This document shows, in pieces, positions 33,173 through 41,004 of a stretch of 51,048 bases of DNA (the first letter of the stretch is position 1; every line of letters starts with the position of its first letter). Source of the stretch: Nocardioides sp. PD653-B2 (lineage in GTDB: Bacteria > Actinomycetota > Actinomycetes > Propionibacteriales > Nocardioidaceae); assembly GCF_002117935.1 (NCBI RefSeq), contig NZ_BDJE01000012.1:1-51048 (forward strand), read 5' to 3'. The notes below the pieces were generated by a model, which worked only from the letters and a program-made list of their open reading frames with translations, ran no database searches and was not told where the DNA came from. Position numbers and translations under genes: made by a program.

Positions 33173-33375
33173 ACCGCACTGAGCCCACCCGTACTGCACC
33201 CAGCGTGCCCGCAGCAACGGTCGGCGACTTGAACGTCCATGTGCTCGCGATTGAGCGGATCGCATCACCGTCGCAGCATTGGGCGTCGACGTTGAGAGCC
33301 GACCTCGGCGTCGGGTGGGCACCCACCGAAGCGGTGACGCCGCAGCTGCTTCGACGCCTCCGGCATGTGCCTGTG

Positions 33376-34344
33376 TCAGAGGTTGCCCAAGTCAAGCCTG
33401 CGTGCCTCGGCGGCAGCCCGTTCCCCGGCGGTGGCTCGGGTGTAGCGGACGAGCATGTCAGTGCGGGTCCAGCCGGCCATGGCCATGAGTCCAGACTCTG
33501 ACCCGCCCTTGGCGAGCCAGCGGTGGGCTGCGGTGTGGCGGAGTCTGTGGGGATGGAAGCCGTCGATGCCGGCCAACTTCGCGCGGCGACGAAGGGCGCG
33601 GCCGAGCCCGTCGTACCGGAAACTGGTTCCGCGCGCCCCCAACCAGACAGCGGACTCCTCAGCCCCGGGGTGGTCCCGGCGCAGCTCGAGGTAGGCCTCG
33701 AGCGCTCTGGCGGTTGCCGGGCCGACCGGAATGACCCGGCCTCGGCCGCCCTTGCCCAAGCGGATGGTGATCCGACCGGCTGGCAGGTCGAGGTCGCCGG
33801 TGTGCAGCGCGATCAGTTCGCCGGCGCGGATGCCGGTCTCCATCATCAGCCGAATGATGGCCTCGTCCCGCCGGTGGTGCAGTGGCTCACCGCGGCGATG
33901 GGTCGGGGTGGTGCAGGTGGCGATGAGGGCTCGTAGTTCGTCGTCGCTCAGCGGCATGACGACCGGGTAGCGCTGCGCGGGCCCCTTGATCCCGACGAAG
34001 GGGTCGCCCGGCAATTGGCTGGTGGCGATGAGCCAGGCGGCGAAGCGCCGCACCGCGAGCTGGCGGGTCCGCACTGTCCCCGGAGCAGAGCCGGTGTCGA
34101 GCAGTTCGGCCATCCAGGTGTGCAGCGACGTCCTGGCCATGGGGACGGCGTTCGTGGTCTTGCACCACCGCAGGTAGCGCTCCGTCCCGTCACTGTAGAC
34201 AGCGATCGTGCCGGGACTCTTGTTCTCGGCACGCAGCGCCAACTGCCATTCCGGGATCAGCGCCGTCAGCGCGGCGGCCTGCCCGCTGCTGATTGGAGCA
34301 GTGACGGTCAGTTCGGAGGAGATCGGTGGGGTGTGTGGGTTCAT
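33376..34344 (-). CDS. Tyrosine recombinase (island integrase)
   Basis: 322 residues. N-terminal SAM-like core-binding domain about 25-115 (RAENKSPGTIAVYSDGTERY, LAVRRFAAWLIATSQLPGDP), catalytic domain from 130. Catalytic residues are all visible: Arg173 (TGIRAGEL), Lys198 (LGKGGRGR), His266-Arg269 (HPHRLRHT), Trp292 (GWTRTD) and nucleophile Tyr301 (VRYTRATAGE). It lies about 160 bases from the right tRNA-end repeat, with a hairpin between, as integrases usually do. The pattern is Xer-like/phage-type rather than a large serine recombinase. It should catalyse exchange at the 38-bp repeats; no excisionase gene is evident nearby. The 33173-33375 gap between it and exporter C holds nothing I recognise. 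Confidence 0.9.
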   Translation of the reverse strand: MNPHTPPISSELTVTAPISSGQAAALTALIPEWQLALRAENKSPGTIAVYSDGTERYLRWCKTTNAVPMARTSLHTWMAELLDTGSAPGTVRTRQLAVRRFAAWLIATSQLPGDPFVGIKGPAQRYPVVMPLSDDELRALIATCTTPTHRRGEPLHHRRDEAIIRLMMETGIRAGELIALHTGDLDLPAGRITIRLGKGGRGRVIPVGPATARALEAYLELRRDHPGAEESAVWLGARGTSFRYDGLGRALRRRAKLAGIDGFHPHRLRHTAAHRWLAKGGSESGLMAMAGWTRTDMLVRYTRATAGERAAAEARRLDLGNL

Positions 34345-34470
34345 GGCCGCACTCGATCAGCGGGCGCACCGGGCGTCGGGCTGCTCGGGAGAACCTGGGG
34401 ATCAGGGCGGTGGAGGCAGCGTCCGAATATCCCGTCACTAAGTGGACACTTGATCAAGTTCGTAAATGCT

Positions 34471-34504
34471 TTCAGGCTCGGAATCCGTAGATTCCGAGCC
34501 TGAA
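34471..34504 (-). terminator. Perfect hairpin next to the right att site
   Basis: TTCAGGCTCGGAAT and ATTCCGAGCCTGAA pair perfectly (14 bp) around CCGTAG. Read on the minus strand it lies just downstream of the tRNA 3' end copy, so it would provide a replacement terminator for the tRNA after integration, mirroring the native hairpin at 11005. Confidence 0.65.
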
Positions 34505-34505
34505 A

Positions 34506-34551
34506 TTCGTAGCGGGGGCAGGATTTGAACCTGCGACCTCTGGGTTATGAG
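34506..34551 (-). repeat. Right attachment-site copy (tRNA-Met 3' part)
   Basis: Bases 34506-34543 equal the left copy (38 of 38). Homology to the tRNA runs further here: on the minus strand CTCATAA (anticodon loop, anticodon CAT) is followed by CCCAG (3' anticodon stem), variable loop, T arm and acceptor strand. The 5' half of the tRNA is absent: the next bases do not give the pairing CTGGG stem, D arm or 5' acceptor strand. So the gene itself is not intact at this end. Confidence 0.8.
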
Positions 34552-34745
34552 TGCCGTAATCCCTCACCAACTGCCTCACCACTTGGCTCACATTGTGTCG
34601 ACAGGTGAGCCACTCTGAGCGTAAAGTCGCAGGTCAGAGCCCTATTCAGATTCCGCCTCCTTTCGCTGACCTTCGCTGGCTTTCGGGGCAACGTTTGCGG
34701 ACACTGTGCGGACATTGCTGATTTCGAGTCTCTCGGGAGGCAGTC

Positions 34746-35036
34746 ATGGCGTGGATCAAGGAGCGTGTCACCGGTGACGGGGACAAGCGGTTCGTGGCCT
34801 GCTACCGCGACGCCGAAGGCGTACAGCGGTCGGCCGGCACCTTCTCGTCTCGCCGTGCCGCCGAACGCGCCGCGAACCGGGAGGAGGCCAAGGTCCGAGA
34901 CGGCACGTGGCATGACCACTCCCGCGGTGTCGTCACCTTCGCCGAGTACGTCGAGACCGTGTGGCTGCCCTCCAAGCAGGTCGAGACCTCGACGTTGGCG
35001 GCGTACCGGTCGGTCAAGTCCCTCGTAGTGGTGTAG
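34746..35036 (+). pseudogene. Truncated phage-type integrase N-terminus
   Basis: 96 residues (MAWIKERVTGDGDKRFVACY, TFSSRRAAERAANREEAKVR, VVTFAEYVETVWLPSKQVET, STLAAYRS) equal to the AP2-like and core-binding N-terminal part of actinobacterial phage integrases, which are normally near 380-400 residues. The similarity ends near 35010 and a stop follows at 35034; no catalytic domain is present. GGGAGG precedes the ATG, so it was a real gene. It lies 200 bases outside the right repeat and differs from the intact integrase, pointing to an older, mostly deleted second element. Bases 34552-34745 before it have no gene. Confidence 0.8.
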
Positions 35037-35045
35037 CGCTGCGTG

Positions 35046-35084
35046 GGCTTCGGCGGTGGCCGTGGCGACGACCTTGTCCTTCAC
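35046..35084 (-). pseudogene. Possible start of a truncated CoA-transferase subunit gene
   Basis: The fumarylacetoacetase stop lies within GTGA, and from that GTG (35084) the minus strand reads VKDKVVATATAEA, like the start of 3-oxoacid CoA-transferase subunit A (DKVVA...AEAVADI). Similarity stops after about 13 codons where the integrase remnant begins. If correct, the gene for acetoacetate activation was cut off by the insertion. Evidence is thin. Confidence 0.3.
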
Positions 35085-36265
35085 GCCCCCTGATTGGCGA
35101 GGATGCATCCTCGGGCCTCGCCGAAGCCGATCCGGGTGCCGCCCGGTCCGGGTGCTGTGGCGGACAGGACGATCTCGTCGCCGTCCTCGAGGAAGGTGCG
35201 CTGCGCGCCGCCCACGTCGACGGGCTCCTGCCCGCCCCAGGTGAGCTCGATGAAGGCGCCGCGCTGGCCCTTGTCCGGACCGGAGATCGTGCCGGAGGCG
35301 AAGAGGTCACCCGTGCGGGTCGGGGCGCCGTTGACTGTGAGGTGGGCGAGCATCTGGGCCGGCGACCAGTACATCGCGGCGTACGGCGGTCGGCTGACGA
35401 CGTGGCCGTTCCACTCGACCGCCAGGTCGATGTCCAGTCCCCACGGTTCGTCCAGAGCGAGGTAGGGCAACACTGTCGGTTCCTGGACGGGCGTCGCCAC
35501 CCGGGCGGCCTCCAGCGCGAGCAGGGGAACGACCCACGGGGAAATCGTCGAGGCGAACGACTTCCCGAGGTTGGGCCCCAGCGGCACGTACTCCCAGGCC
35601 TGGATGTCGCGCGCGGACCAGTCGTTGAAGAGCACCACACCGAAGATGTGCTCGTCCGCCCGGTCGACCGGGATCGGTTCGGCCATCGGGTTGCCCATGC
35701 CGACGACGAAACCGAGCTCGGCCTCGATGTCGAGCCGGGTCGACGGGCCGAACACCGGGGCGTCATCCGATGGGGCCTTGCGCTGGCCTGCGGGGCGCAC
35801 GATGTCGGTGCCCGACACCACGATCGACGAAGAGCGGCCGTGGTAGCCGATCGGCAGGTGCTTCCAGTTGGGCGTCAACGGGTCCGGGTTGTCGGGGCGG
35901 AACAGCCGTCCGAGGTTCGAGGCGTGGTGCTCGGAGGCGTAGAAGTCGACGTAGTCACCGACCTGGAACGGCAAGTGCAAGGTCACTGCGGCTAGCGGGT
36001 GCACCGCCGCCGCGAGCACGTCACCCTGGAGCGCTGCGATCACCCGCGCCCGCACGTCGATCCAGCGCTTCCGGCCCTGCGCCATGAAGGCGTTGAGTGA
36101 GGACTGCCCGAACGTCGCCTCGTCGTCGAGCACCAGACCGAGGTCGACGACATGGTCGCCGTAGCGGACCGCGACCCGCGCGGCCTGGCCCGCCACGGTG
36201 TAGACGCCGTACGGGAGGTTGTGCAGGCCGAACAGATCGTCGGACTGGACGTCGAGCGTGGTCAT
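35081..36265 (-). CDS. fahA: Fumarylacetoacetase
   Basis: 394 residues, typical for fumarylacetoacetate hydrolase of tyrosine/homogentisate degradation, which splits fumarylacetoacetate into fumarate and acetoacetate. The N-terminal SH3-like domain is followed by the FAH fold: DYVDFYASEHHASNLGRLFR, WKHLPIGYHGRSSSIVVSGT, LDIEAELGFVVGMGN (Glu metal ligands), FNDWSARDIQAWEYVPLGPN (Asp and catalytic surroundings) and KSFASTISPWVVP. ATG 36265 overlaps the stop of the unknown gene (36262) by four bases. It ends at 35081, 45 bases from the integrase remnant, so the operon appears cut just after it. Confidence 0.93.
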   Translation of the reverse strand: MTTLDVQSDDLFGLHNLPYGVYTVAGQAARVAVRYGDHVVDLGLVLDDEATFGQSSLNAFMAQGRKRWIDVRARVIAALQGDVLAAAVHPLAAVTLHLPFQVGDYVDFYASEHHASNLGRLFRPDNPDPLTPNWKHLPIGYHGRSSSIVVSGTDIVRPAGQRKAPSDDAPVFGPSTRLDIEAELGFVVGMGNPMAEPIPVDRADEHIFGVVLFNDWSARDIQAWEYVPLGPNLGKSFASTISPWVVPLLALEAARVATPVQEPTVLPYLALDEPWGLDIDLAVEWNGHVVSRPPYAAMYWSPAQMLAHLTVNGAPTRTGDLFASGTISGPDKGQRGAFIELTWGGQEPVDVGGAQRTFLEDGDEIVLSATAPGPGGTRIGFGEARGCILANQGA

Positions 36266-37113
36266 GCGAGGTCCTCCGTCAGGCGGGTGTCGATCAGACC
36301 AAGCCCGGCGAGCTCCTCGACCGGCTCGGTGACCGAGCAGGTCCCGAAGGACCGGAATGTGTTGCGGACCTCGGGGGACAGGGTCCGCACCCGGTCCGCG
36401 ACCCGCGTACCGTCGCGGTCCGCGAGCAGCTCCGCGAGCTCTTCCTCCTCGGCTCCGTCGAGCGCTGCGCCGGTGGCGGTGAACAGGTTGAGGAAGCCGT
36501 GCTGCTCGAACTTCGTCTGGGGGTCGGTGTTGCGGAGCGCGTGATGCAGGCCTGCGGTGGCCTTGAAGGGCACCCCCGCGGCGGTGAGAGAGGCAACGGC
36601 TGCGGCCAGCTCGGTCTCGTCTGGATAGAGATCGGCGCTGACCCCACCGGTGCGCAGCTTGGCCATGAAGCCGGTGCCGGACAGCGCGTTGACCAGCTCC
36701 GCTCGACGTTCGTCCCTGGGCAGCTCGATGTAGACAGGGACCGCGCGGTCGCCCAGCGCGCGCTTCAGGAAAGGCACCACCTCGGCGGAAGCCGCGTCGT
36801 CGGGCAGAGCGACCTCGACGGACTCCAGCCGTGCGGGCGCGATCTCGTCGACGTACGCCACCGCTGCCGCTACCTGATGGAGCGGCACGGTCAATGACAG
36901 GCGGAACGAGCGCGGCGCAAGGTTGTCGGCAATCGGGGCCAGCCGTTCGAGGTCCTTCGCGGCGAGCACGAAGGCCCCGACCATCGGCGCGTAGGCCGCC
37001 GCCTCGTGCCGGCCGTAGGCAGGCACAGCATCGGCCAACGGCAGGTTGCCCGGCGGGAAGACGGCAGCGTCGTCGCAGAGTCCGGCGAACAGGGGCGGTA
37101 CTTCGACGCTCAT
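36262..37113 (-). CDS. Conserved protein of unknown function in the homogentisate operon
   Basis: 283 residues, no named domain. The sequence looks like a soluble alpha/beta protein, possibly a TIM barrel: LRTGGVSADLYPDETELAAA, VPFKATAGLHHALRNTDPQT, FEQHGFLNLFTATGAAL, with YVDEIAPARLESVEVALPDD earlier. It is overlapped by four bases at both ends (homogentisate dioxygenase before, fumarylacetoacetase after), so it is surely co-expressed. The step between the two flanking enzymes, maleylacetoacetate to fumarylacetoacetate, has no isomerase in this operon; a glutathione-type isomerase would not suit an actinobacterium. That makes this gene a candidate for the missing step, which is a positional guess. 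Confidence 0.75.
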   Translation of the reverse strand: MSVEVPPLFAGLCDDAAVFPPGNLPLADAVPAYGRHEAAAYAPMVGAFVLAAKDLERLAPIADNLAPRSFRLSLTVPLHQVAAAVAYVDEIAPARLESVEVALPDDAASAEVVPFLKRALGDRAVPVYIELPRDERRAELVNALSGTGFMAKLRTGGVSADLYPDETELAAAVASLTAAGVPFKATAGLHHALRNTDPQTKFEQHGFLNLFTATGAALDGAEEEELAELLADRDGTRVADRVRTLSPEVRNTFRSFGTCSVTEPVEELAGLGLIDTRLTEDLA

Positions 37114-38324
37114 CCGCCCGTCTCTCCCGTCTTGCCTCTGTCTCCGCGTGCCCAGGAGTAGGCGTAGACGCCGTCGTCGATGTCCCGAGCGGCCTCGCCC
37201 AGCTCGAGCGGGCGGAAGGTGTCGACCATGACCGCGAGCTCGTCGAAGTACTCGGCGCCGATGCTGCGCTCGTAGGCGCCGGGCTGCGGGCCGTGCGGGT
37301 GGCCGCCGGGGTGCAGGCTGATCGAGCCCTGGCCGATGCCCGATCCCCTGCGGGCCTCGTAGTCGCCGCCGCAGTAGAACATGACCTCGTCGGAGTCGAC
37401 GTTGGAGTGGTAGTAGGGCACCGGGATCGACAGCGGGTGGTAGTCGACCTTGCGAGGCACGAAGTTGCAGATCACGAAGTTGTTGCCCTCGAAGACCTGG
37501 TGAGCCGGCGGTGGTTGGTGCACCTTGCCGGTGATTGGCATGTAGTCGTGCACGTTGAACGCATAGGGGTAGAGACAGCCGTCCCAGCCGACGACGTCGA
37601 AGGGGTGGTCGGGCAGCACATGGACCGTGCCCGCGATGCCGCCGGGGCCGGGACCACGGTGCTTGATATAGACCTCGACGTCGCTTCCCTCGACCACACC
37701 GGCATCCGAGGGGCCGCGGAGGTCGCGTTCGCAGTACGGCGCGTGCTCCAGGAGCTGCCCGAAGCGGGACAGGAACCGCTTGGGCGGCGTGATGTGCGAG
37801 TTGGCTTCGATCGCGTAGATCCGCACACTGCCCTTGGGCACGATCCGGTGGGTGGTCGCCCGCGGGATGATCGCGTAGTCGCCCTGAGCCAACTCGAGGT
37901 CACCGAAGACCGTCTCGACGGTCGCTTCGCCGGACTCGACGTACAGGCACTCGTCACCGATCGCGTTGCGGTAGTACGGCGACGTCGTGTCTGCCACGAC
38001 GTAGGACAGGCGCACGTCGGCGTTGCCCAGGAGCAGCCGCCTGCCGGTGACCGCGTCCACTCCGGCGGTGCTCTCGTCGAAGAGCTTGTGGGGCACGAGG
38101 TGGATCGGCACCAGAGGGTGGTTCGGCGTCGTGGTCAGGTCGGGCAGCTCCCACACCCGGTACTCGCTGATCGCCGACGGGATGCTCCGGTGGTAGAGCA
38201 GCGAGGAGTCGGAGGAGAAGCCCTCCTCGCCCATCAGCTCCTCGTAGTAGAGCGTGCCGTCGGGGGCACGGTGCTGCGTGTGGCGCTTCTGCGGAACGTG
38301 GCCCACTGAGCGGTAGTACGGCAT
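37110..38324 (-). CDS. hmgA: Homogentisate 1,2-dioxygenase
   Basis: 404 residues of the HGD family (double cupin, Fe(II)). Landmarks: MPYYRSVGHVPQKRHTQHRA, DECLYVESGEATVETVFGDL (cupin strand), GDYAIIPRATTHRIV, YPYAFNVHDYMPITGKVHQP, PYYHSNVDSDEVMFYCGGDY (His and Glu metal ligands) and GSISLHPGGHPHGPQPGAYE (His ligand). It converts homogentisate to maleylacetoacetate. I set the start at 38324 (MPYYRS, preceded by AGAGGAA) because the upstream extension is low-complexity. It overlaps the unknown gene by four bases and follows the FAD monooxygenase by 25. Confidence 0.93.
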   Translation of the reverse strand: MPYYRSVGHVPQKRHTQHRAPDGTLYYEELMGEEGFSSDSSLLYHRSIPSAISEYRVWELPDLTTTPNHPLVPIHLVPHKLFDESTAGVDAVTGRRLLLGNADVRLSYVVADTTSPYYRNAIGDECLYVESGEATVETVFGDLELAQGDYAIIPRATTHRIVPKGSVRIYAIEANSHITPPKRFLSRFGQLLEHAPYCERDLRGPSDAGVVEGSDVEVYIKHRGPGPGGIAGTVHVLPDHPFDVVGWDGCLYPYAFNVHDYMPITGKVHQPPPAHQVFEGNNFVICNFVPRKVDYHPLSIPVPYYHSNVDSDEVMFYCGGDYEARRGSGIGQGSISLHPGGHPHGPQPGAYERSIGAEYFDELAVMVDTFRPLELGEAARDIDDGVYAYSWARGDRGKTGETGG

Positions 38325-38349
38325 CTCGGTTCCTCTTCTCTCGTGGGAG

Positions 38350-39957
38350 TCAGGGGGTGGCGCCGATGGCGCGGCGTGCGGCCGCGGCCAGGTCGGCAGG
38401 GTCAGCGGAGGTGAGCACGGCGGCGACGTGCCCATCGGGCCGGAGCAACCAGGTCTCCCCCGGCTGCGCGGCCAGCGCGCCGGTGAGGGTGCCCGAAGAG
38501 TCGATGTCCGCCATCCGCAGCACGCGGGTCGGTGCCTCGGTGGCCTCCTTCAGGACGATCGCGATCTCGGCGGCGTCGACGCCGTCGGTGGTCAGCGCAA
38601 GTAGGCCGTCGCGGACCAGCTGGCGCACGCGGACCACATCAGGTCGGTCCGACACGGCTACCGGGGCGTCGGGCACGAGCACGCCGGGCACGACGACGGG
38701 CATCTCCCCACGGGGCGGCCTCCCGGCGAAAACGCGGTCCGGGTCAGCCGTCGTGAGAGGCGAGTCGACGTACCAGAAAGGCTCGGCGAAGCGGCCGCTG
38801 TCGACGCGCGCCTGCGCCTCTGGGTTGCCGATAGCTTCCTCGAGCAGGCTCCGGCGAGCCTCCCACTCGGACTCGTCCTGAGGGACCAGGAAGCGCATCG
38901 TGTTGCTCGTGACCTCGAGGTTCTCGTGTGCCGCGGCCAGCCGCTCGTCGCTGTAGCTGTCGAGGAGGGTGTCGGGTGACCAGCCGTGCATCACGAAGGC
39001 GAGCTTCCAAGCAGCGTTCTCCGCGTCGGCGACGCCCGAGTTGAGGCCACGGGCACCGAACGGTGCGACCAGATGGGCGCTGTCGCCAGCGATCAGCACT
39101 CGGCCGACGCGCATCCGGTCGACGGTGCGGGCGTGGAAGCGGTAGACCGACTTCCACACGATCTCGTAGGGCCGGGCGCCGATGATCTGCCGGATCCGGG
39201 CGGAGAGCCGTCCGTCCTCGGCTTCGGCGTCCAGGTTGAACTCCGACGGGACCTGCCAGTCGATGCGAAAGGTCGAGTCAGGGCAAGGGTGGATCAGCAC
39301 CTGCCGGCCGGGATTCCACTCCGGGTCGAAGTAGAAACGACGCTCGGTCTCCCAACCGGGAAGCTCAGCCCGGATGTCGCAGATCAGGAACCGGTCATCG
39401 AAGGTCTGGCCCTCGAAGCTGACTCCCAGCATCTGCCGGACCTGCTCGCCCCGGGCGCCTGCCGCGGCGACGGTGTACGCCGCCTGCACCTGGCTCTCGC
39501 CATAGGCCGTGGCGCACGTGATCGTCACGGAGTCGGCGGTCTGCTCGATCGCCACGGCCTCGTGGTCCCAGCGGACGTCGATCAGCGATTGCCCTGCGAT
39601 CTGCTCGTCAAGGACCTGCTCCGAGTGGCACTGCGAGACATTGACGAACGCCGGGAGCGGCGAGTGACCGCGGTTGACGAATGCCCAACTGAAGAGTTCC
39701 TGGTCCCGGTAGAAGGTGCGCGCTGTGGTCCAGGTCAGGCCCGCCTCGGCGATCTGGTCGGCCCCCACGGCCGACCAGATGTCGAGGACGTCGCGCTGCT
39801 GGCAGATCGCCTTGGAACCCACGACGTCGCGCTGTGCGCGGCCGTCGAGAAGGACGACGGGGATGCCCCATCGGGCGAGCAGTAGTGCGGTGGTTTGGCC
39901 GACTGGACCGTTACCGATGACGGCTACGGGGAGGCCGGTGTAGGTGGGGACGCTCAT
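38350..39957 (-). CDS. FAD-dependent aromatic monooxygenase (3-hydroxyphenylacetate 6-hydroxylase-like)
   Basis: 535 residues, PHBH/MhpA-type flavoprotein hydroxylase: FAD-binding GxGxxG strand AVIGNGPVGQTTALLLARWG, DG-type motif near 150-190, and GRVLIAGDSAHLVAPFGARG with LNSGVADAENAAWKLA (second FAD motif), then a C-terminal thioredoxin-like domain (LRMADIDSSGTLTGALAAQP, TWLLRPDGHVAAVL). Substrate entry is not readable. As first catalytic gene upstream of homogentisate dioxygenase it probably makes homogentisate, for example from 3-hydroxyphenylacetate; the usual 4-hydroxyphenylpyruvate dioxygenase is not present here. It starts five bases after the MBL-fold gene stop. Confidence 0.85.
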   Translation of the reverse strand: MSVPTYTGLPVAVIGNGPVGQTTALLLARWGIPVVLLDGRAQRDVVGSKAICQQRDVLDIWSAVGADQIAEAGLTWTTARTFYRDQELFSWAFVNRGHSPLPAFVNVSQCHSEQVLDEQIAGQSLIDVRWDHEAVAIEQTADSVTITCATAYGESQVQAAYTVAAAGARGEQVRQMLGVSFEGQTFDDRFLICDIRAELPGWETERRFYFDPEWNPGRQVLIHPCPDSTFRIDWQVPSEFNLDAEAEDGRLSARIRQIIGARPYEIVWKSVYRFHARTVDRMRVGRVLIAGDSAHLVAPFGARGLNSGVADAENAAWKLAFVMHGWSPDTLLDSYSDERLAAAHENLEVTSNTMRFLVPQDESEWEARRSLLEEAIGNPEAQARVDSGRFAEPFWYVDSPLTTADPDRVFAGRPPRGEMPVVVPGVLVPDAPVAVSDRPDVVRVRQLVRDGLLALTTDGVDAAEIAIVLKEATEAPTRVLRMADIDSSGTLTGALAAQPGETWLLRPDGHVAAVLTSADPADLAAAARRAIGATP

Positions 39958-39962
39958 GGCAC

Positions 39963-40925
39963 TCAGCCCTGCAGTTCGTCCCAGACCTCACGGTCCCGTT
40001 CGGCGGTCCAGATGCGAGGCCAGTCGATGCCCTCGAACTCGTCCCAAAGTCGCGAAACGTTGAACGGCAGGCAGTGCTCGAAGATCGGCCAAGCGCCGAA
40101 CTTGGGGGCCAGCGCCTGATGGGTGAGCTCGAACGCCTCCTTGAGGCCAAATCCGCGGCCGTGCGCCTCACCGACTTTTGACCGCATGACGAGCAGAAAG
40201 TCGCGGGTCTGCTCGATGGCGGCGTCGACGGCCTCGCGGCCGCGCGGCACAGCGCCGCGCCCGCCGACCAGGGCCTCGGCACCGAAGGCCTTCACCCGGT
40301 CGAGGGTGCCGGTGGACCAGTCGGTGTGGAATGCGTCGCCTGTGTAGAGGGCGGCCTCGGCCTCGACCAGGTCTCCTGCGAAGAGCACCTTCTGGCGGGG
40401 CAGCCAGGCCACGATGTCGCCGGCGGTGTGGCCGCGGCCGCAGTACTGCAGCACCAGGTCACCGCGCTCGCCGCCAAGGTCGATGGTCATGGAGTCGTTG
40501 AAGGTGAGGTCGGGCCAGGTGAGGCCGGGAACCGAGTCGGGGTCACGGAAGAGGCGCGGCATACGGCCGAACTCGCTGTCCCAGTCCTGCTTGCCACGCT
40601 CCTCGATCAGCCGGCGAGTGTTGTCGTGGGCGACGATCACCTCTGCGTCGTACGCGGACGCACCGAGCACCCGGACCGCGTGGTAGTGCGAGAGGACGAG
40701 GTACTTGACCGGCTTGTCAGTGTGCTCGCGGAGCTGGGTGAGCCAGTCCCGGGCGGCGACGGGCGTTGCTCGAGCCTCGAAGGCGACGAGGAAGTCCTCA
40801 CCCTCGATGGCGCCGACATTGGGGTCGCCCTCAGCAGTCAGCGCGTAGACACCGTCTGCGAGGACCTCCAGGGTCTCGGTCTTCTCGACCAGGTCGGCGG
40901 AGGAGGCGAAGGGCTTGGCAGCCAT
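39963..40925 (-). CDS. MBL-fold hydrolase with altered metal motif
   Basis: 320 residues of the metallo-beta-lactamase fold: LADGVYALTAEGDPNVGAIE, the motif region VKYLVLSHYHAVRVLGASAY, CGRGHTAGDIVAWLPRQKVL (third-site His), FAGDLVEAEAALYTGD (Asp). In typical members HxHxDH binds two zinc ions; here it is H80-x-H82-x-V84-R85, so the Asp and third His are replaced. A single-metal or iron form is possible, and this 'HYHAVR' version may be a subfamily. Start at 40925 (MAAKPF) after AAAGGA. It is the first gene of the homogentisate operon, divergent from LysR. Role possibly thioester or lactone hydrolysis in uptake of the aromatic acid; unknown. Confidence 0.78.
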   Translation of the reverse strand: MAAKPFASSADLVEKTETLEVLADGVYALTAEGDPNVGAIEGEDFLVAFEARATPVAARDWLTQLREHTDKPVKYLVLSHYHAVRVLGASAYDAEVIVAHDNTRRLIEERGKQDWDSEFGRMPRLFRDPDSVPGLTWPDLTFNDSMTIDLGGERGDLVLQYCGRGHTAGDIVAWLPRQKVLFAGDLVEAEAALYTGDAFHTDWSTGTLDRVKAFGAEALVGGRGAVPRGREAVDAAIEQTRDFLLVMRSKVGEAHGRGFGLKEAFELTHQALAPKFGAWPIFEHCLPFNVSRLWDEFEGIDWPRIWTAERDREVWDELQG

Positions 40926-41004
40926 GGGTTGTCCTTTCGGCGGGTGGATCCCCCAATGTGGCACCGGTCACCTATGATGGAAAAGCACAAGTAACTGCTG
41001 ATCT

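Larger units (their letters stand above)
11045..34551. mobile_element. Integrated genomic island bounded by tRNA 3'-end repeats
   Basis: The block of about 23.5 kb is flanked by identical 38-bp direct repeats made of a tRNA 3' segment (11045-11082 and 34506-34543) and has an intact tyrosine recombinase next to the right repeat, as expected for site-specific integration at a tRNA. The cargo is regulatory and transport genes (sigma factor, two two-component systems, three ABC exporters, secreted acidic proteins). I found no relaxase, type IV secretion, replication or phage genes, so it is not self-transmissible on present evidence. The exact element ends depend on which base of the repeat is exchanged. 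That it is a single element rather than an accretion is inference. Confidence 0.65.

Noticed and set aside
11083..34500. Conjugation, relaxase or phage structural genes that would make the island self-transmissible
   Set aside because: Every sizeable frame is accounted for by regulation, transport or secreted proteins.
34505..34585. A functional tRNA-Met at the right repeat
   Set aside because: The anticodon loop and 3' half are present, but the expected CTGGG stem strand and the 5' half are missing.
34545..35108. Minus-strand 187-codon frame across the integrase remnant
   Set aside because: Only its first codons resemble a CoA-transferase start; the remainder is antisense of the integrase N-terminus.
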